A stretch of DNA of 64,000 nucleotides, taken from positions 1,772,501 through 1,836,500 of the forward strand of contig NZ_CP096147.1 of the NCBI RefSeq assembly GCF_026016445.1, written 5' to 3'. The translations under genes were made by a program, and so were the position numbers. This DNA is from Cognatishimia activa. GTDB taxonomy: Bacteria > Pseudomonadota > Alphaproteobacteria > Rhodobacterales > Rhodobacteraceae. Numbering within the stretch: the first letter of the stretch is position 1; the number at the start of each line of letters is the position of its first letter. Of this stretch, positions 41,493-50,446 are shown piece by piece. Below the pieces are notes generated by a model. The model was given only the letters and a program-made list of their open reading frames with translations. It did not search any database and had not been told where the DNA came from.

Positions 41493-42604
41493 AGATCATT
41501 CGCATCATGGTCTATCAATTGGATATGCCTTTATCGGAACCCTACTACCTCTCTGGAGGTCGCCTGAAGTTCGAGAAACTCGACAGCACCTTTGTGCGCA
41601 TCGACACTGATGCAGGCATCTCCGGTTGGGGCGAAGGGTGTCCATGGGGGCACACCTATCTGCCCGCGCACGGTCCCGGTATCCGCGCCGGGATCGAAAC
41701 ATTGGCCCCATTCCTCATTGGAGAAGATCCGCGCAGCCTTAATCACATCAACCGTGTGATGGATGTGCAGCTGCCGGGTCATCCATATGTAAAATCTCCC
41801 ATCGACATGGCCTGTTGGGATATTCTTGGGCAAGCGTCCGGCATGCCGCTGTGGCAACTGATGGGTGGCCATGAAGCCGCGGCTGTTTTGGTCAATTCTT
41901 CCATTTCAACGGGCTCACCAGAGGAAATGATCGCGCGGATCGAAAAGGCCGCAGCCAAAGGTTACACGGTGCATTCCGCCAAGGTTGGCGGCACCGATAT
42001 CGGATTAGATATTGCGCGAATAGATGCCATATCGGCGGCGCTTCCTGAGGGCCACAAAGTCACGTTTGACGTAAACCGCGCTTGGCAACCGGCTGTGGCG
42101 ATCGAGGTTCTTAACAGCACTTCGGCCCGCGATTGGGTCGAGCAACCCTGTGAAACACTGGACCAATGCGCCCATGTCGCGACCCGGGTTTCAAACCCGA
42201 TCATGCTGGATGAGTGTATGCACACGTTCTCGGATCACCTCGAGGCGTGGAAGCGTGGTGCCTGTGAAGGTGTGAAGGTCAAGCCAAACCGCGTTGGTGG
42301 CCTGACCAAGGCGCTGCAAATCCGTGATTTCGGCGTATCTGTGGGCTGGCAGATGCACATTGAGGATCTCGGTGGTTCTGCTTTGGCGGATACTGCAGCC
42401 ATCCACCTGGCGGCGTCGACACCGGAGGCCAACCGCCTCGCCAGCTGGCTGTGCCACTACCACCTATCAGTTGATCCGGTCCCGGGCCAAGGTGCGCGAA
42501 ATGATCAAGGCGTGGCGGTTCCACCCAGCTTGTCAGGGCTGGGCGTGGCGCCGGACCCTGATCAATTTGGACCAGCAGTCGCAACGTACGAAACACGCGC
42601 TTGA
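41489..42604 (+). CDS. Enolase-superfamily (mandelate racemase/muconate lactonizing) enzyme 1
   Basis: A 371-residue MR/MLE-family enzyme. The capping domain (about 1-125) precedes a TIM barrel. Metal ligands are Asp in FDVNRAW, Glu in VEQPCET and Glu/Asp in MLDECMH. A Lys follows strand 2 (HSAKVGGTD) and another strand 6 (GVKVKPNRVGG). The two-Lys arrangement is that of hydroxyproline-betaine 2-epimerase and cis-3-hydroxyproline dehydratase-type enzymes. It abstracts the alpha proton of a carboxylate; racemisation or dehydration of an amino or hydroxy acid is expected. ATGA overlap with the upstream gene. Confidence 0.82.
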   Translation: MKIIRIMVYQLDMPLSEPYYLSGGRLKFEKLDSTFVRIDTDAGISGWGEGCPWGHTYLPAHGPGIRAGIETLAPFLIGEDPRSLNHINRVMDVQLPGHPYVKSPIDMACWDILGQASGMPLWQLMGGHEAAAVLVNSSISTGSPEEMIARIEKAAAKGYTVHSAKVGGTDIGLDIARIDAISAALPEGHKVTFDVNRAWQPAVAIEVLNSTSARDWVEQPCETLDQCAHVATRVSNPIMLDECMHTFSDHLEAWKRGACEGVKVKPNRVGGLTKALQIRDFGVSVGWQMHIEDLGGSALADTAAIHLAASTPEANRLASWLCHYHLSVDPVPGQGARNDQGVAVPPSLSGLGVAPDPDQFGPAVATYETRA

Positions 42605-42631
42605 AAGAGAAAAAACAAGGGAGGTCACGCA

Positions 42632-43735
42632 ATGAAAATCACACGTATCACCGCTTGGGAGGTTCCGTTGACCTCCCATGAAACCTACTACATGGCGGAC
42701 GGCAAAACCTGCGACACCACGCTTTCTGTCATTTTGCGGCTCGACACGGACACAGGCTTGTCCGGCTGGGGCGAAGTTTGCCCCATCCCGCACTATCTGC
42801 CTGCTTATGCAAAAGGCGTGATCCCGGCACTGGAAGAGATGGCGCCAGTTCTGATCAGTGCGGACCCAGTGGGGCCAGAAGCGCTGATGGAGCGGCTGAA
42901 CAAACACCTCATCGGTCATGACTACGCGAAATCAGCCGTTGATACCGCGCTGTGGGATCTGACCGCTCAAGCTACTCAATTGCCACTCTATGCACTGCTT
43001 GGCGGACGGGCGGTGCAGGACATGCCGCTTTATCATTCCATCACCTGCGTCGCTCCAGACGAGATGGCCCGCATGGCGCGTGATGCTCAGGATCAAGGCA
43101 TGACCCAATTCCAGGTGAAGCTTGGCGCAGACAAAAACTGGGAAGCCGACGTGGCGCGCCTGACATTGGTGCGTGAGGAAGTTGGTCAAGGACCACTGGT
43201 TTATGGTGATTGGAATTGCGGGTCGGACGCGCTGACAGCGACGCGTGTTGGGCGCGCGGTGGCTCATCTGGATGTGATGCTGGAGCAGCCCTGTGCCACC
43301 ATTGAAGAATGCGCTCATGTACGCGCCGCTACCGGATTGCCCATGAAACTGGATGAAAGCGCGCGGGATGTCCCTTCCCTGCTCGCTGGTCACCGCGCGG
43401 GGTGCATGGACGCAGCCGCACTGAAGCTTTCCAAAATGGGCGGGCTTTCCAATATGCGCCGGACACGAGATCTTTGCCTGACGCTCGGCACTCAGATGTG
43501 CATCGAAGACACCTGGGGCAGCGACATCACCACGGCCGCAGTGCTGCATCTGGCTGCAGCGACGCCGGAACGGGGCATTATGAACACCTGCGACCTATCA
43601 CATTATGTTGGCCCGCGCCTCGATCCGGGGGTGCCGACAAGAGACAACGGGCGCATCGCGCCACCTGACGGCATCGGTCTTGGCATCACACCTGACCTCG
43701 ACACGCTGGGTCAGGCCCAAGCCATTATTGAATAA
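42632..43735 (+). CDS. Enolase-superfamily (mandelate racemase/muconate lactonizing) enzyme 2
   Basis: A 367-residue second MR/MLE enzyme, only distantly similar to the one before it. Barrel residues are Lys in FQVKLGADKNW, Asp in YGDWNCG, Glu in LEQPCAT, Asp in KLDESARD and Lys in ALKLSKMGGL, then CIEDTWGSDI. This layout is very like that of HpbD, the 4-hydroxyproline-betaine 2-epimerase of Pelagibaca bermudensis as I recall its sequence. It may set the stereochemistry of a betaine-type substrate. GGGAGG precedes the ATG. Two such enzymes in one operon suggest a substrate with two stereocentres or a racemase followed by a dehydratase. Confidence 0.82.
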   Translation: MKITRITAWEVPLTSHETYYMADGKTCDTTLSVILRLDTDTGLSGWGEVCPIPHYLPAYAKGVIPALEEMAPVLISADPVGPEALMERLNKHLIGHDYAKSAVDTALWDLTAQATQLPLYALLGGRAVQDMPLYHSITCVAPDEMARMARDAQDQGMTQFQVKLGADKNWEADVARLTLVREEVGQGPLVYGDWNCGSDALTATRVGRAVAHLDVMLEQPCATIEECAHVRAATGLPMKLDESARDVPSLLAGHRAGCMDAAALKLSKMGGLSNMRRTRDLCLTLGTQMCIEDTWGSDITTAAVLHLAAATPERGIMNTCDLSHYVGPRLDPGVPTRDNGRIAPPDGIGLGITPDLDTLGQAQAIIE

Positions 43736-43761
43736 CCATCTAGAACTATAGGGAAAAACCC

Positions 43762-45123
43762 ATGGACGACCTCTCAAACGCCTTCCCCTCCCATGATCCG
43801 GAATGGGTACAGGAGATGCACGCAAACCACTATCTACAGAGTTGGTCCAAGCAAGGCGGCAAGCCGAGGGTCATCACCGGGGCCAGCGGGTCTTGGTTCT
43901 GGGACAGCGATGGTAAACGCTATCTCGATTTCCAATCTCAACTGGTGAACGCGAACCTTGGTCACCAGCATCCGAAGATTGTGCAGGCCATCAAAGATCA
44001 GGCGGACAAACTCTGTTACATCGGCCCGGCCATGGGGTCTGACGTTCGTTCTGAACTGGCAGCGTTAATGAACGAAATTACACCTGCCAATATTTCATCG
44101 ACCTTCTTCACGACTGGCGGCTCTGCGGCGAATGAGACAGCCATCCGACTGGCGCGCCACTTCACAGGTCGCAATAAAATCATTGCGCGGTATCGGTCCT
44201 ATCACGGCGCTACAGGAGGCACCTTGTCCTTGACGGGTGATCCGCGTCACCATCTGACCCGCGCCGATATGCCTGGGATCGTGCGGATGCTTGATCCTTA
44301 TCTTTATCGCTTGCCGACAGGCCACACGGACCCTGCAAAATGTCCGGTCGCACAGGGTGGCCCGCATCTGGAAGAACTCTTGATGTATGAAAATCCGAAT
44401 ACGGTTGCGGCAGTCATTCTGGAGCCAATCGTTGGGACTAATGGAATTCTGGTGCCGCCAGATGGCTACCTGCAATCCATCAAGGAAACCTGCGAGAAAT
44501 ATGGCATCCTTCTGATCGCTGACGAGGTTATGGCGGGCTTTGGCCGGACCGGCGAATGGTTCGCCGTTGATCATTGGGGCGTTCAGCCAGACATCATTAC
44601 GTCCGCCAAAGGCATCAACTCGGGCTACGTACCACTGGGAACAATGTCGGTCAGCACCGAGTTGCATGACTGGTTGCGCAATACGCCATTGCCTGGTGGT
44701 TTGACCTATGCAGGTCACCCACTGGCGTGCGCCTCGGGCGTGGCTGCCATCCTCGCAATGCAGGAAGAAGGCACCCTAGCCCATGCAACCGCCATGGGTG
44801 AGAAAATGCGCGCAGAACTGCACAAACTAGCCGAAAAACACCCGTCCATTGGCGACATTCGCGGAAAAGGCATGTTCAACGGTATCGAGCTCGTGAAAAA
44901 TCGAGAGACTCGCGAACCATTGGTACCGTTTGCAGCAAAGGGCGACGCAGCCAAGCCAATGAACGAGATGATGAGCTTTGCGATGAAGAATGGCCTTTAC
45001 CTGTCTTTCTACTCCAACGTTATCCGTCTGACGCCACCGCTCAACATCTCGGAAGAAGACATGATGACCGGCCTCGAAATTCTCGACCGCACATTGGGCA
45101 TCGCTGACAAGGAATGCGCCTAA
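43762..45123 (+). CDS. Class III (omega) aminotransferase, PLP-dependent
   Basis: A 453-residue fold-type I aminotransferase. FTTGGSAANETAIRLARHFTGRNKIIARYRSYHGATGG binds PLP phosphate; LLIADEVMAGFGRTGEWFA holds the Asp that contacts the pyridine N; ITSAKGINSGYVPLG has the Schiff-base Lys. Close families act on terminal amines (beta-alanine, taurine, GABA) with pyruvate or 2-oxoglutarate. Inference: once fully demethylated, the substrate's amine is removed here to yield an aldehyde for the ALDH at 34249 or 52924. A 26-bp gap separates it from enzyme 2. Confidence 0.87.
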   Translation: MDDLSNAFPSHDPEWVQEMHANHYLQSWSKQGGKPRVITGASGSWFWDSDGKRYLDFQSQLVNANLGHQHPKIVQAIKDQADKLCYIGPAMGSDVRSELAALMNEITPANISSTFFTTGGSAANETAIRLARHFTGRNKIIARYRSYHGATGGTLSLTGDPRHHLTRADMPGIVRMLDPYLYRLPTGHTDPAKCPVAQGGPHLEELLMYENPNTVAAVILEPIVGTNGILVPPDGYLQSIKETCEKYGILLIADEVMAGFGRTGEWFAVDHWGVQPDIITSAKGINSGYVPLGTMSVSTELHDWLRNTPLPGGLTYAGHPLACASGVAAILAMQEEGTLAHATAMGEKMRAELHKLAEKHPSIGDIRGKGMFNGIELVKNRETREPLVPFAAKGDAAKPMNEMMSFAMKNGLYLSFYSNVIRLTPPLNISEEDMMTGLEILDRTLGIADKECA

Positions 45124-45132
45124 GGGCGCATT
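45113..45132 (+). other. Intercistronic hairpin
   Basis: AATGCGCC and GGCGCATT are perfect 8-bp arms around TAAG; the stop codon of the aminotransferase is in the loop. There is no T-run, so it may stabilise or separate mRNA segments before the reductase gene. Confidence 0.45.
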
Positions 45133-45162
45133 TCCAACCTTGGCTTTTAAAAGGTTATACAA

Positions 45163-46377
45163 ATGACGGAAACTGGTGTCGTTATCGTAGGCGCAGGACA
45201 AGCTGGCTGCTCCGCAGCGGTCAAGCTGCGAAATCTGGGATATGACAAACCAATCACACTGATTGGTGAAGAACCCCATCCACCCTATCAACGCCCACCG
45301 CTGTCCAAGGCATACCTATTGGGTGAAATGTCGCGCGAGCGCCTGTTCTTACGTCCAGAGTCCTACTACGCAGAACACAACATCTCCCTGCGCCTCGGCG
45401 CAGAAGTTTCCGAGCTTTCCGCCAAAGACCGCACCCTGGTCTGCGGCGGGGAAACACTGAGCTTTGAGCATGTGATCCTCACTACTGGTTCCACACCACG
45501 GCGCCTACCAGAAGCCATTGGTGGCACACTTTCCGGCACGCATACTATCCGCGGGATCTCTGACATTGACGCCATTGCCCCAGAATTCGATTCAGGCCGC
45601 CGTCTGGTCATCATTGGCGGTGGCTACATTGGTTTGGAAGTGGCCGCCGTAGCGGCGAAGCTTGAGCTTGAAGTTACGCTGATCGAAGCCGCCCCCCGCA
45701 TCTTACAGCGGGTTGCGGCACCTGAAACTGCTGATTTCTTCCGGGATCTGCATCAGTCCAAAGGCGTACGTATTCTGGAAAACACGCAGCTAGCGCGTGT
45801 TACAGGAACGGAAAAGGTAGAAGGTGTTGAACTCGCAAATGGCGAAGAGATCCCAGCTGATTTTGTGGTCTTCGGCATCGGGATCACGCCAAACACTAAG
45901 CTGGCAGAACAAGCGGGTCTTGAGGTGCTGAATGGTATTGTCACTGACAACAAGGGCCGCACATCTGATCCACGAATCTGGGCCGCAGGCGACTGTGCCA
46001 CCTTGCCTTTTAAAGGCACTCAAATTCGTCTCGAAAGCGTCGGAAACGCCATCAATCAGGCCGAAATTATTGCCGCCAATATTGCAGGTACTGAAACTGT
46101 CTATGAGCCAAAACCCTGGTTCTGGTCGGACCAGTACGACGTAAAGCTGCAGATCGCGGGGCTGAACGCAGGCTATGACCAGACCATATCCCGCGAGGGT
46201 ACCAATGGTGTGCTGTCAATTTGGTATTACCGAGACAACGCCCTGATCGCTGTCGACGCCATGAATGATCCGCGAACCTACATGGTCGCGAAACGATTGA
46301 TTGAAAGTGGCAAATCTCCGACTCCCGAAGTGATCCGCAACCCAGAGACCGACCTCAAGGCGTTGCTGAAGGCGTAA
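45163..46377 (+). CDS. FAD-dependent ferredoxin reductase (BphA4/putidaredoxin-reductase type)
   Basis: A 404-residue flavoprotein. GVVIVGAGQAGCSAAVKLRNLGY is the FAD motif, PYQRPPLSKAYLLGE a hallmark of the family, VIIGGGYIGLEVAAVAAKL the NAD(P)H motif, and WAAGDCATLPF the second FAD motif. It passes electrons from NAD(P)H to a [2Fe-2S] ferredoxin. No other Rieske or P450 gene is in the window, so it should serve the ferredoxin at 31574 and the oxygenase at 35782. It is encoded on the other side of the divergent promoter. Confidence 0.88.
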   Translation: MTETGVVIVGAGQAGCSAAVKLRNLGYDKPITLIGEEPHPPYQRPPLSKAYLLGEMSRERLFLRPESYYAEHNISLRLGAEVSELSAKDRTLVCGGETLSFEHVILTTGSTPRRLPEAIGGTLSGTHTIRGISDIDAIAPEFDSGRRLVIIGGGYIGLEVAAVAAKLELEVTLIEAAPRILQRVAAPETADFFRDLHQSKGVRILENTQLARVTGTEKVEGVELANGEEIPADFVVFGIGITPNTKLAEQAGLEVLNGIVTDNKGRTSDPRIWAAGDCATLPFKGTQIRLESVGNAINQAEIIAANIAGTETVYEPKPWFWSDQYDVKLQIAGLNAGYDQTISREGTNGVLSIWYYRDNALIAVDAMNDPRTYMVAKRLIESGKSPTPEVIRNPETDLKALLKA

Positions 46378-46402
46378 GGCAGAACAGAGGAAGCGTGAAG
46401 AG

Positions 46403-47437
46403 ATGTATTTGGCCCCAAATTCCAAGGCAACCTTCGGCGGCGAAAATGTTTCGATCGCGGCTAAAGCATGCCTAAAACGCCACTTCCGCTTTCTCCTTTT
46501 GCCCGGTGCCAATATGCTGGACTTTTCCGCGGCAATTGAACCGCTGCGCATTGTGAATTCGCTGCGCGCTGCACCAGAATATACTTGGTCTATCGTATCT
46601 GAAAACGGGCAGCCGATAACACTTTCAAATGGGATTTCATTACCCGTTGACGGCGCTCTGCTTGATACCGACGCTGCGGATGTTGTCGTCGTTTGTTCTG
46701 GCGAAGCTGGCTTTCTGGACGCTGATCCCAAAACGTTGCAGTGGCTGCGCAAGCATGCTCGATTTGGAGGGGCGGTTGCAGCTTTAGCCACCGGCGCGTT
46801 TACACTGGCTCGAGCCGGGCTTGCAAAAAGTGCAAAGTTGACACTGCATTGGGCGCAAATCCCGGTCTTTGAAGAAATCTTCCCGGATTTGGAATGCATG
46901 AGCTACCGGTCTGTTTCCGAAGGGACATTGTCCTATTGCGCAGGCGGAAGCGCGTGTCTCGACCTGACGCTTCAAGTGATTCAGGAAGACTTCGACCACG
47001 CAACGGCGCAACGCGTCGCGGAATTCTGTTTGCACGATTTTGATTGTGACGTCAGCCGAACTCAAAGGATTACGATTGCAAAACGGGTCGGCGGCCGACA
47101 TCCAGCCATCACCAACATTGTTCAGAAAATGGAAGAGTCCATACATACAGCCCCTCTGCTGGAGGATCTTATCGGAGGCGAGAATATATCTCGTCGACAG
47201 GTTGAGCGTCTATTCAAACGATACCTTGGAACCACGCCGTCGCAGTACTTTCGAAACTTAAGACTTGATCGTGCTCGCTGTCTTTTGCTGGGCACGGATA
47301 TGTCGATCATGGAAGTGGCCATCGCAACTGGGTTTTCCGGATATACTAGCTTTTCGAAACTTTATCGAAAGCGTTTTGGTGAACGCCCCTCCTCAGACCG
47401 CGGAGGCAAAATAAGCGGTAACGGAATGGCGCTTTAG
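46403..47437 (+). CDS. GlxA-type AraC regulator (DJ-1/PfpI domain plus AraC HTH)
   Basis: A 344-residue regulator. Residues about 30-195 form a DJ-1/PfpI-like domain (RFLLLPGANMLDFSAAIEPLRIVNSL, GGAVAALATGAFTLARAG, with no nucleophilic Cys at the usual place). Residues about 235-330 are the AraC HTH (LEDLIGGENISRRQVERLFKRYLGTTPSQYFRNLRLDRARCLLL, then VAIATGFSGYTSFSKLYRKRFG). Relatives GbdR, CdhR and SouR control glycine-betaine, carnitine and sarcosine use, which fits this locus. It ends the plus-strand operon. Confidence 0.87.
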   Translation: MYLAPNSKATFGGENVSIAAKACLKRHFRFLLLPGANMLDFSAAIEPLRIVNSLRAAPEYTWSIVSENGQPITLSNGISLPVDGALLDTDAADVVVVCSGEAGFLDADPKTLQWLRKHARFGGAVAALATGAFTLARAGLAKSAKLTLHWAQIPVFEEIFPDLECMSYRSVSEGTLSYCAGGSACLDLTLQVIQEDFDHATAQRVAEFCLHDFDCDVSRTQRITIAKRVGGRHPAITNIVQKMEESIHTAPLLEDLIGGENISRRQVERLFKRYLGTTPSQYFRNLRLDRARCLLLGTDMSIMEVAIATGFSGYTSFSKLYRKRFGERPSSDRGGKISGNGMAL

Positions 47438-47456
47438 CGCCCGCAAACCCAGAATG

Positions 47457-48350
47457 TTAGAGCTCTCGCTGCGTTTCGTTCATTATCCAGTCCCAGAAGG
47501 CCTGAACTCTTGGCTGGCGTTTTCGGTGTGACACAGCGCTCAGGAAATAACGAGGCGCTGGCGGCAAAGAATCTGAAGGGAGTTCAAATGGAATACACAG
47601 TCGCCCTTCAGCCAACATTCGGTCGGCATTTGCGCGGTTACCCAAGGCAACGCCGATACCACGCGCTGCAGCTTCAAATGCATGCAATGAATAACTGACA
47701 GAGAAGAACCGTTGATGCTTAAGCCAGCTCCGTCCTGCCAGAATTTTCTTCCAAGAGGTCAGTCGCCTTTCTGTTTCAATCAATGTCGCACCATTGAGAT
47801 CTTCCAGAGACGTGATGTCTTTCATGGCGACATAACTTGCGCTGGCAAGCGGGACCAGTTCATCAGGCAAAAACTGTACAGAGACAAGATCGGGGTCGGG
47901 CTCAAACCGGTATTCTATAGCGATATCGATACTGCGTTCATCAGGATTGAAGGTCATCCGATCCAGAAGACGAATGTCGTATTCTGGAAACTGCTCAGAA
48001 AAACCTATGAGCTTGGGCATCAGCCACATCGTGGTCAGCGTAGGGGGCGCCGCAATTGTCAGAACTTCGCGCTGGGATTCCTGGGTGGCAACAGACGTCG
48101 CGCGTCCAATCGCTTCCAAACTGGGGCGCACTTCAGTCAGGTAATCCCGCGCCCTGTCTGTCAGCACGAGATTCCGGCCTCTGCGAATAAAAAGTGGGGC
48201 ACCCAGAAAGCCCTCGAGCTTATCAAGTTGGTGACTGACCGCTGGTGGAGTGACATTCAATTCAGCCGCAGCCGCGCGAACGCCCCCAAGCCGGGCCACC
48301 GTCTCAAAAACATGCAGGGCATGCAGCGGGGGAAGTTTGTGAATCGCCAT
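47457..48350 (-). CDS. LysR-family regulator (GcvA-like) of the C5-diacid operon
   Basis: A 297-residue LysR regulator of the GcvA group. The HTH is LPPLHALHVFETVARLGGVRAAAAELNVTPPAVSHQLDKLEGFLGAPLFIRR. The effector domain starts near residue 92 (EVLTIAAPPTLTTMWLMPKL). It is divergent from the CoA-transferase operon with 101 bp between start codons, in the same arrangement as RipR/ItcR-type regulators of itaconate genes. It is convergent with the GlxA-type gene. Confidence 0.85.
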   Translation of the reverse strand: MAIHKLPPLHALHVFETVARLGGVRAAAAELNVTPPAVSHQLDKLEGFLGAPLFIRRGRNLVLTDRARDYLTEVRPSLEAIGRATSVATQESQREVLTIAAPPTLTTMWLMPKLIGFSEQFPEYDIRLLDRMTFNPDERSIDIAIEYRFEPDPDLVSVQFLPDELVPLASASYVAMKDITSLEDLNGATLIETERRLTSWKKILAGRSWLKHQRFFSVSYSLHAFEAAARGIGVALGNRANADRMLAEGRLCIPFELPSDSLPPAPRYFLSAVSHRKRQPRVQAFWDWIMNETQREL

Positions 48351-48388
48351 TCTGTAAGAAAATATTTAACAGAAATCACAAAATCAAT

Positions 48389-48405
48389 AAATTTTCTTTC
48401 AATTT
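48389..48405. promoter_or_regulatory. Candidate LysR box
   Basis: AAATT-N7-AATTT is an inverted repeat in the divergent lysR/CoA-transferase intergenic region, fitting the T-N11-A rule. Low base complexity limits confidence. Confidence 0.4.
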
Positions 48406-48451
48406 GCACCGCAGTAACCTGTGGCAAACAGCACCATGCATAGGTATCTAG

Positions 48452-49579
48452 ATGAAACCGCTCAAAGACATTCTTGTGGTCTCAATTGAACAGGCCCTTG
48501 CCGCGCCGCTCTGTACTGCAAGGCTGGCAGAGGCAGGCGCTCGCATCATCAAAATCGAACGCGCTGAAGGAGACTTTGCGCGCGGATATGACGAGGCCGC
48601 GAAAGGCACCAGTTCCTATTTTGCCTGGACCAACCAAGGCAAGGAATCGCTGTCATTAGATTTCCGCACCGCTGAAGACGCAGCTTTGTTGGACAAGATT
48701 ATCTCGAAGGCGGATGTATTCATTCAAAACCTGGCACCTGGCGCTATTGCCCGCGCGGGTTTTGGCTCCGCCAAACTGCGCAAAAAATACCCGCACCTCA
48801 TTACTGTCGACATTACCGGTTACGGCGAGAGCGATGCAGTCAAACACCTGAAGGCCTACGACTTCCTAATTCAAGCGGAAACCGGGCTAACGGGCATCAG
48901 TGGCGGTGCAAATGAAATGGGCCGTATTGGAGTTTCCATTTGTGACATCGGTGCAGGCATGACTTGTCACGCTGCGGTTCTCGAAGCCTTGATGCGACGC
49001 GAAAAGGGCGGCGAAGGCGCTGCAATCGCTGTGTCTCTCTTTGACGTGGCTGCAGATTGGATGAGCGTACCGCTAATTCATGGTGAATACGGCAAGGGCG
49101 CGCCGAAACGCGTCGGATTGCGGCATCCGAGCATGGCTCCCTATGGTGCCTTTGAAACAAGCGATGGTGCCCTTACTCTGATTGCCATTCAGAATGAACG
49201 CGAGTGGCAAAAATTCTGTCAGGAAGTTCTGTGTTCTAACGTGGCAGGTGCAGATCCCCGGTTTGACTCTAACAACAACAGGGTCATCAACCGAGACGCG
49301 CTGGAGGCTTTGATCTCTGCCGTGTCGCGCGATCTAACGCTGGATGAATTCCGCAGCCGCCTCGCTGCTGCAAATATCGCCTTCGGTGGTGTCAACAGCG
49401 TTGATGATCTGGGGCAGCACCCAGCTCTGCGCCGTCGCGAAGTTCTGACCGAAGAAAGCGAAGTTGTCTCTATCCCTGCCGCCCCTATTCGCTGGATGGA
49501 TGCGGAAGACTCTGCGCCATTGGCCAAGGCTCCCGCCATTAACCAACACGGCGCTGCTCTACGCGCCGAATTCACATAA
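48452..49579 (+). CDS. Class III CoA-transferase (CaiB/BaiF), probable itaconate CoA-transferase
   Basis: A 375-residue family III CoA-transferase. The catalytic Asp165 is in GVSICDIGAGM; the N-terminus SIEQALAAPLCTARLAEAGARIIKIERAEGDFARGYD and the segment TNQGKESLSLDFRT are typical. These enzymes move CoA from succinyl-CoA or similar to a carboxylate. With the hydratase, MmgE/PrpD protein and CitE-like lyase that follow, itaconate (or mesaconate/citramalate) is the most likely acceptor, by analogy with Ict/RipA. It is the first gene of a four-gene operon. Confidence 0.85.
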   Translation: MKPLKDILVVSIEQALAAPLCTARLAEAGARIIKIERAEGDFARGYDEAAKGTSSYFAWTNQGKESLSLDFRTAEDAALLDKIISKADVFIQNLAPGAIARAGFGSAKLRKKYPHLITVDITGYGESDAVKHLKAYDFLIQAETGLTGISGGANEMGRIGVSICDIGAGMTCHAAVLEALMRREKGGEGAAIAVSLFDVAADWMSVPLIHGEYGKGAPKRVGLRHPSMAPYGAFETSDGALTLIAIQNEREWQKFCQEVLCSNVAGADPRFDSNNNRVINRDALEALISAVSRDLTLDEFRSRLAAANIAFGGVNSVDDLGQHPALRRREVLTEESEVVSIPAAPIRWMDAEDSAPLAKAPAINQHGAALRAEFT

Positions 49580-49602
49580 ATTAAGCAGAAGGATCAATTC
49601 CG

Positions 49603-50436
49603 ATGTCGCAAGATGTATCGGCATGGATCGGTCGGTCCGAAACTCTGAATGACACGCTTCATGAGCAACCAGCCCGTTTTATGCAGACCACCATCGGTCG
49701 CGACGCGACTCTTCAAGATGGTGATGCGCTGCCGCCACTGTGGCATTGGCTTTACTTCCTTGAAGCCAAGCCACTTGGCGAACTGGGCCGCGATGGTCAC
49801 CCAAGAAAGGGCGGCTTCCTGCCGCCCGTCTCCCTGCCCCGCCGAATGTGGGCAGGTGGTCGTTTTGAGTTTCATGCCGAAGCCCCCATTGGCGCAAAGG
49901 TCTCCAAGCGCTCTACGATCAAAAACATCTCTGAGAAAAACGGGCGAAGCGGTGCCCTGTGTTTCGTGACTGTGCTGCACCAGCTGTTCCTTGAGGACGG
50001 CACTCTGATACTGACAGAAGAGCATGACATCGTTTATCGCGAAGACCCGCATCCAGATGCTCCAAAGCCCACCCTGCCACAGGCACCAACCGATGCGGAA
50101 ATTTCAGAAATCGTAAACCCGTCTCAGGTCATGCTATTTCGTTATTCCGCTCTGACATTCAACGGTCATCGGATTCACTATGACGTAGATTATGCCCGGT
50201 CAGTCGAAGGGTATGACGGACTTGTTTTCCACGGCCCGCTGACAGCAACCTTCCTGGTTGACCTGGCTGCGCGGACACTTGGTAAAGCTCCAAAGACGTT
50301 TGAATTTAGGGGTTTGTCACCGATCGCCGATCTTCAACCGTTCCACATTGAAGGCAACCGGGATGGCCACACGATGCACCTGTGGGCTCGACGCCACGAT
50401 GGTGTCAAATCCATGCAAGCAACAGCAAATTTCTGA
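49603..50436 (+). CDS. MaoC/FAS1-like hydratase, probable itaconyl-CoA or mesaconyl-C4-CoA hydratase
   Basis: A 277-residue double hot-dog protein. The N-terminal FAS1-like dehydratase half includes LPPLWHWLYFLEAKPLGELGRDGHPRKGGFLPPV; the C-terminal half has LFRYSALTFNGHRIHYDVDYAR, the hydratase motif with the catalytic Asp/His pair, and GLVFHGPLTATFLVDLA. This composition is that of mesaconyl-C4-CoA and itaconyl-CoA hydratases (Meh/Ich), which form citramalyl-CoA. It lies 23 bp after the CoA-transferase gene. Confidence 0.85.
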   Translation: MSQDVSAWIGRSETLNDTLHEQPARFMQTTIGRDATLQDGDALPPLWHWLYFLEAKPLGELGRDGHPRKGGFLPPVSLPRRMWAGGRFEFHAEAPIGAKVSKRSTIKNISEKNGRSGALCFVTVLHQLFLEDGTLILTEEHDIVYREDPHPDAPKPTLPQAPTDAEISEIVNPSQVMLFRYSALTFNGHRIHYDVDYARSVEGYDGLVFHGPLTATFLVDLAARTLGKAPKTFEFRGLSPIADLQPFHIEGNRDGHTMHLWARRHDGVKSMQATANF

Positions 50437-50446
50437 GATCAGATCA

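Noticed and set aside
47429..47442. GGCGC-TTTA-GCGCC hairpin at the end of the GlxA-type gene as terminator
   Set aside because: Only five base pairs and no T-run; too weak to call.
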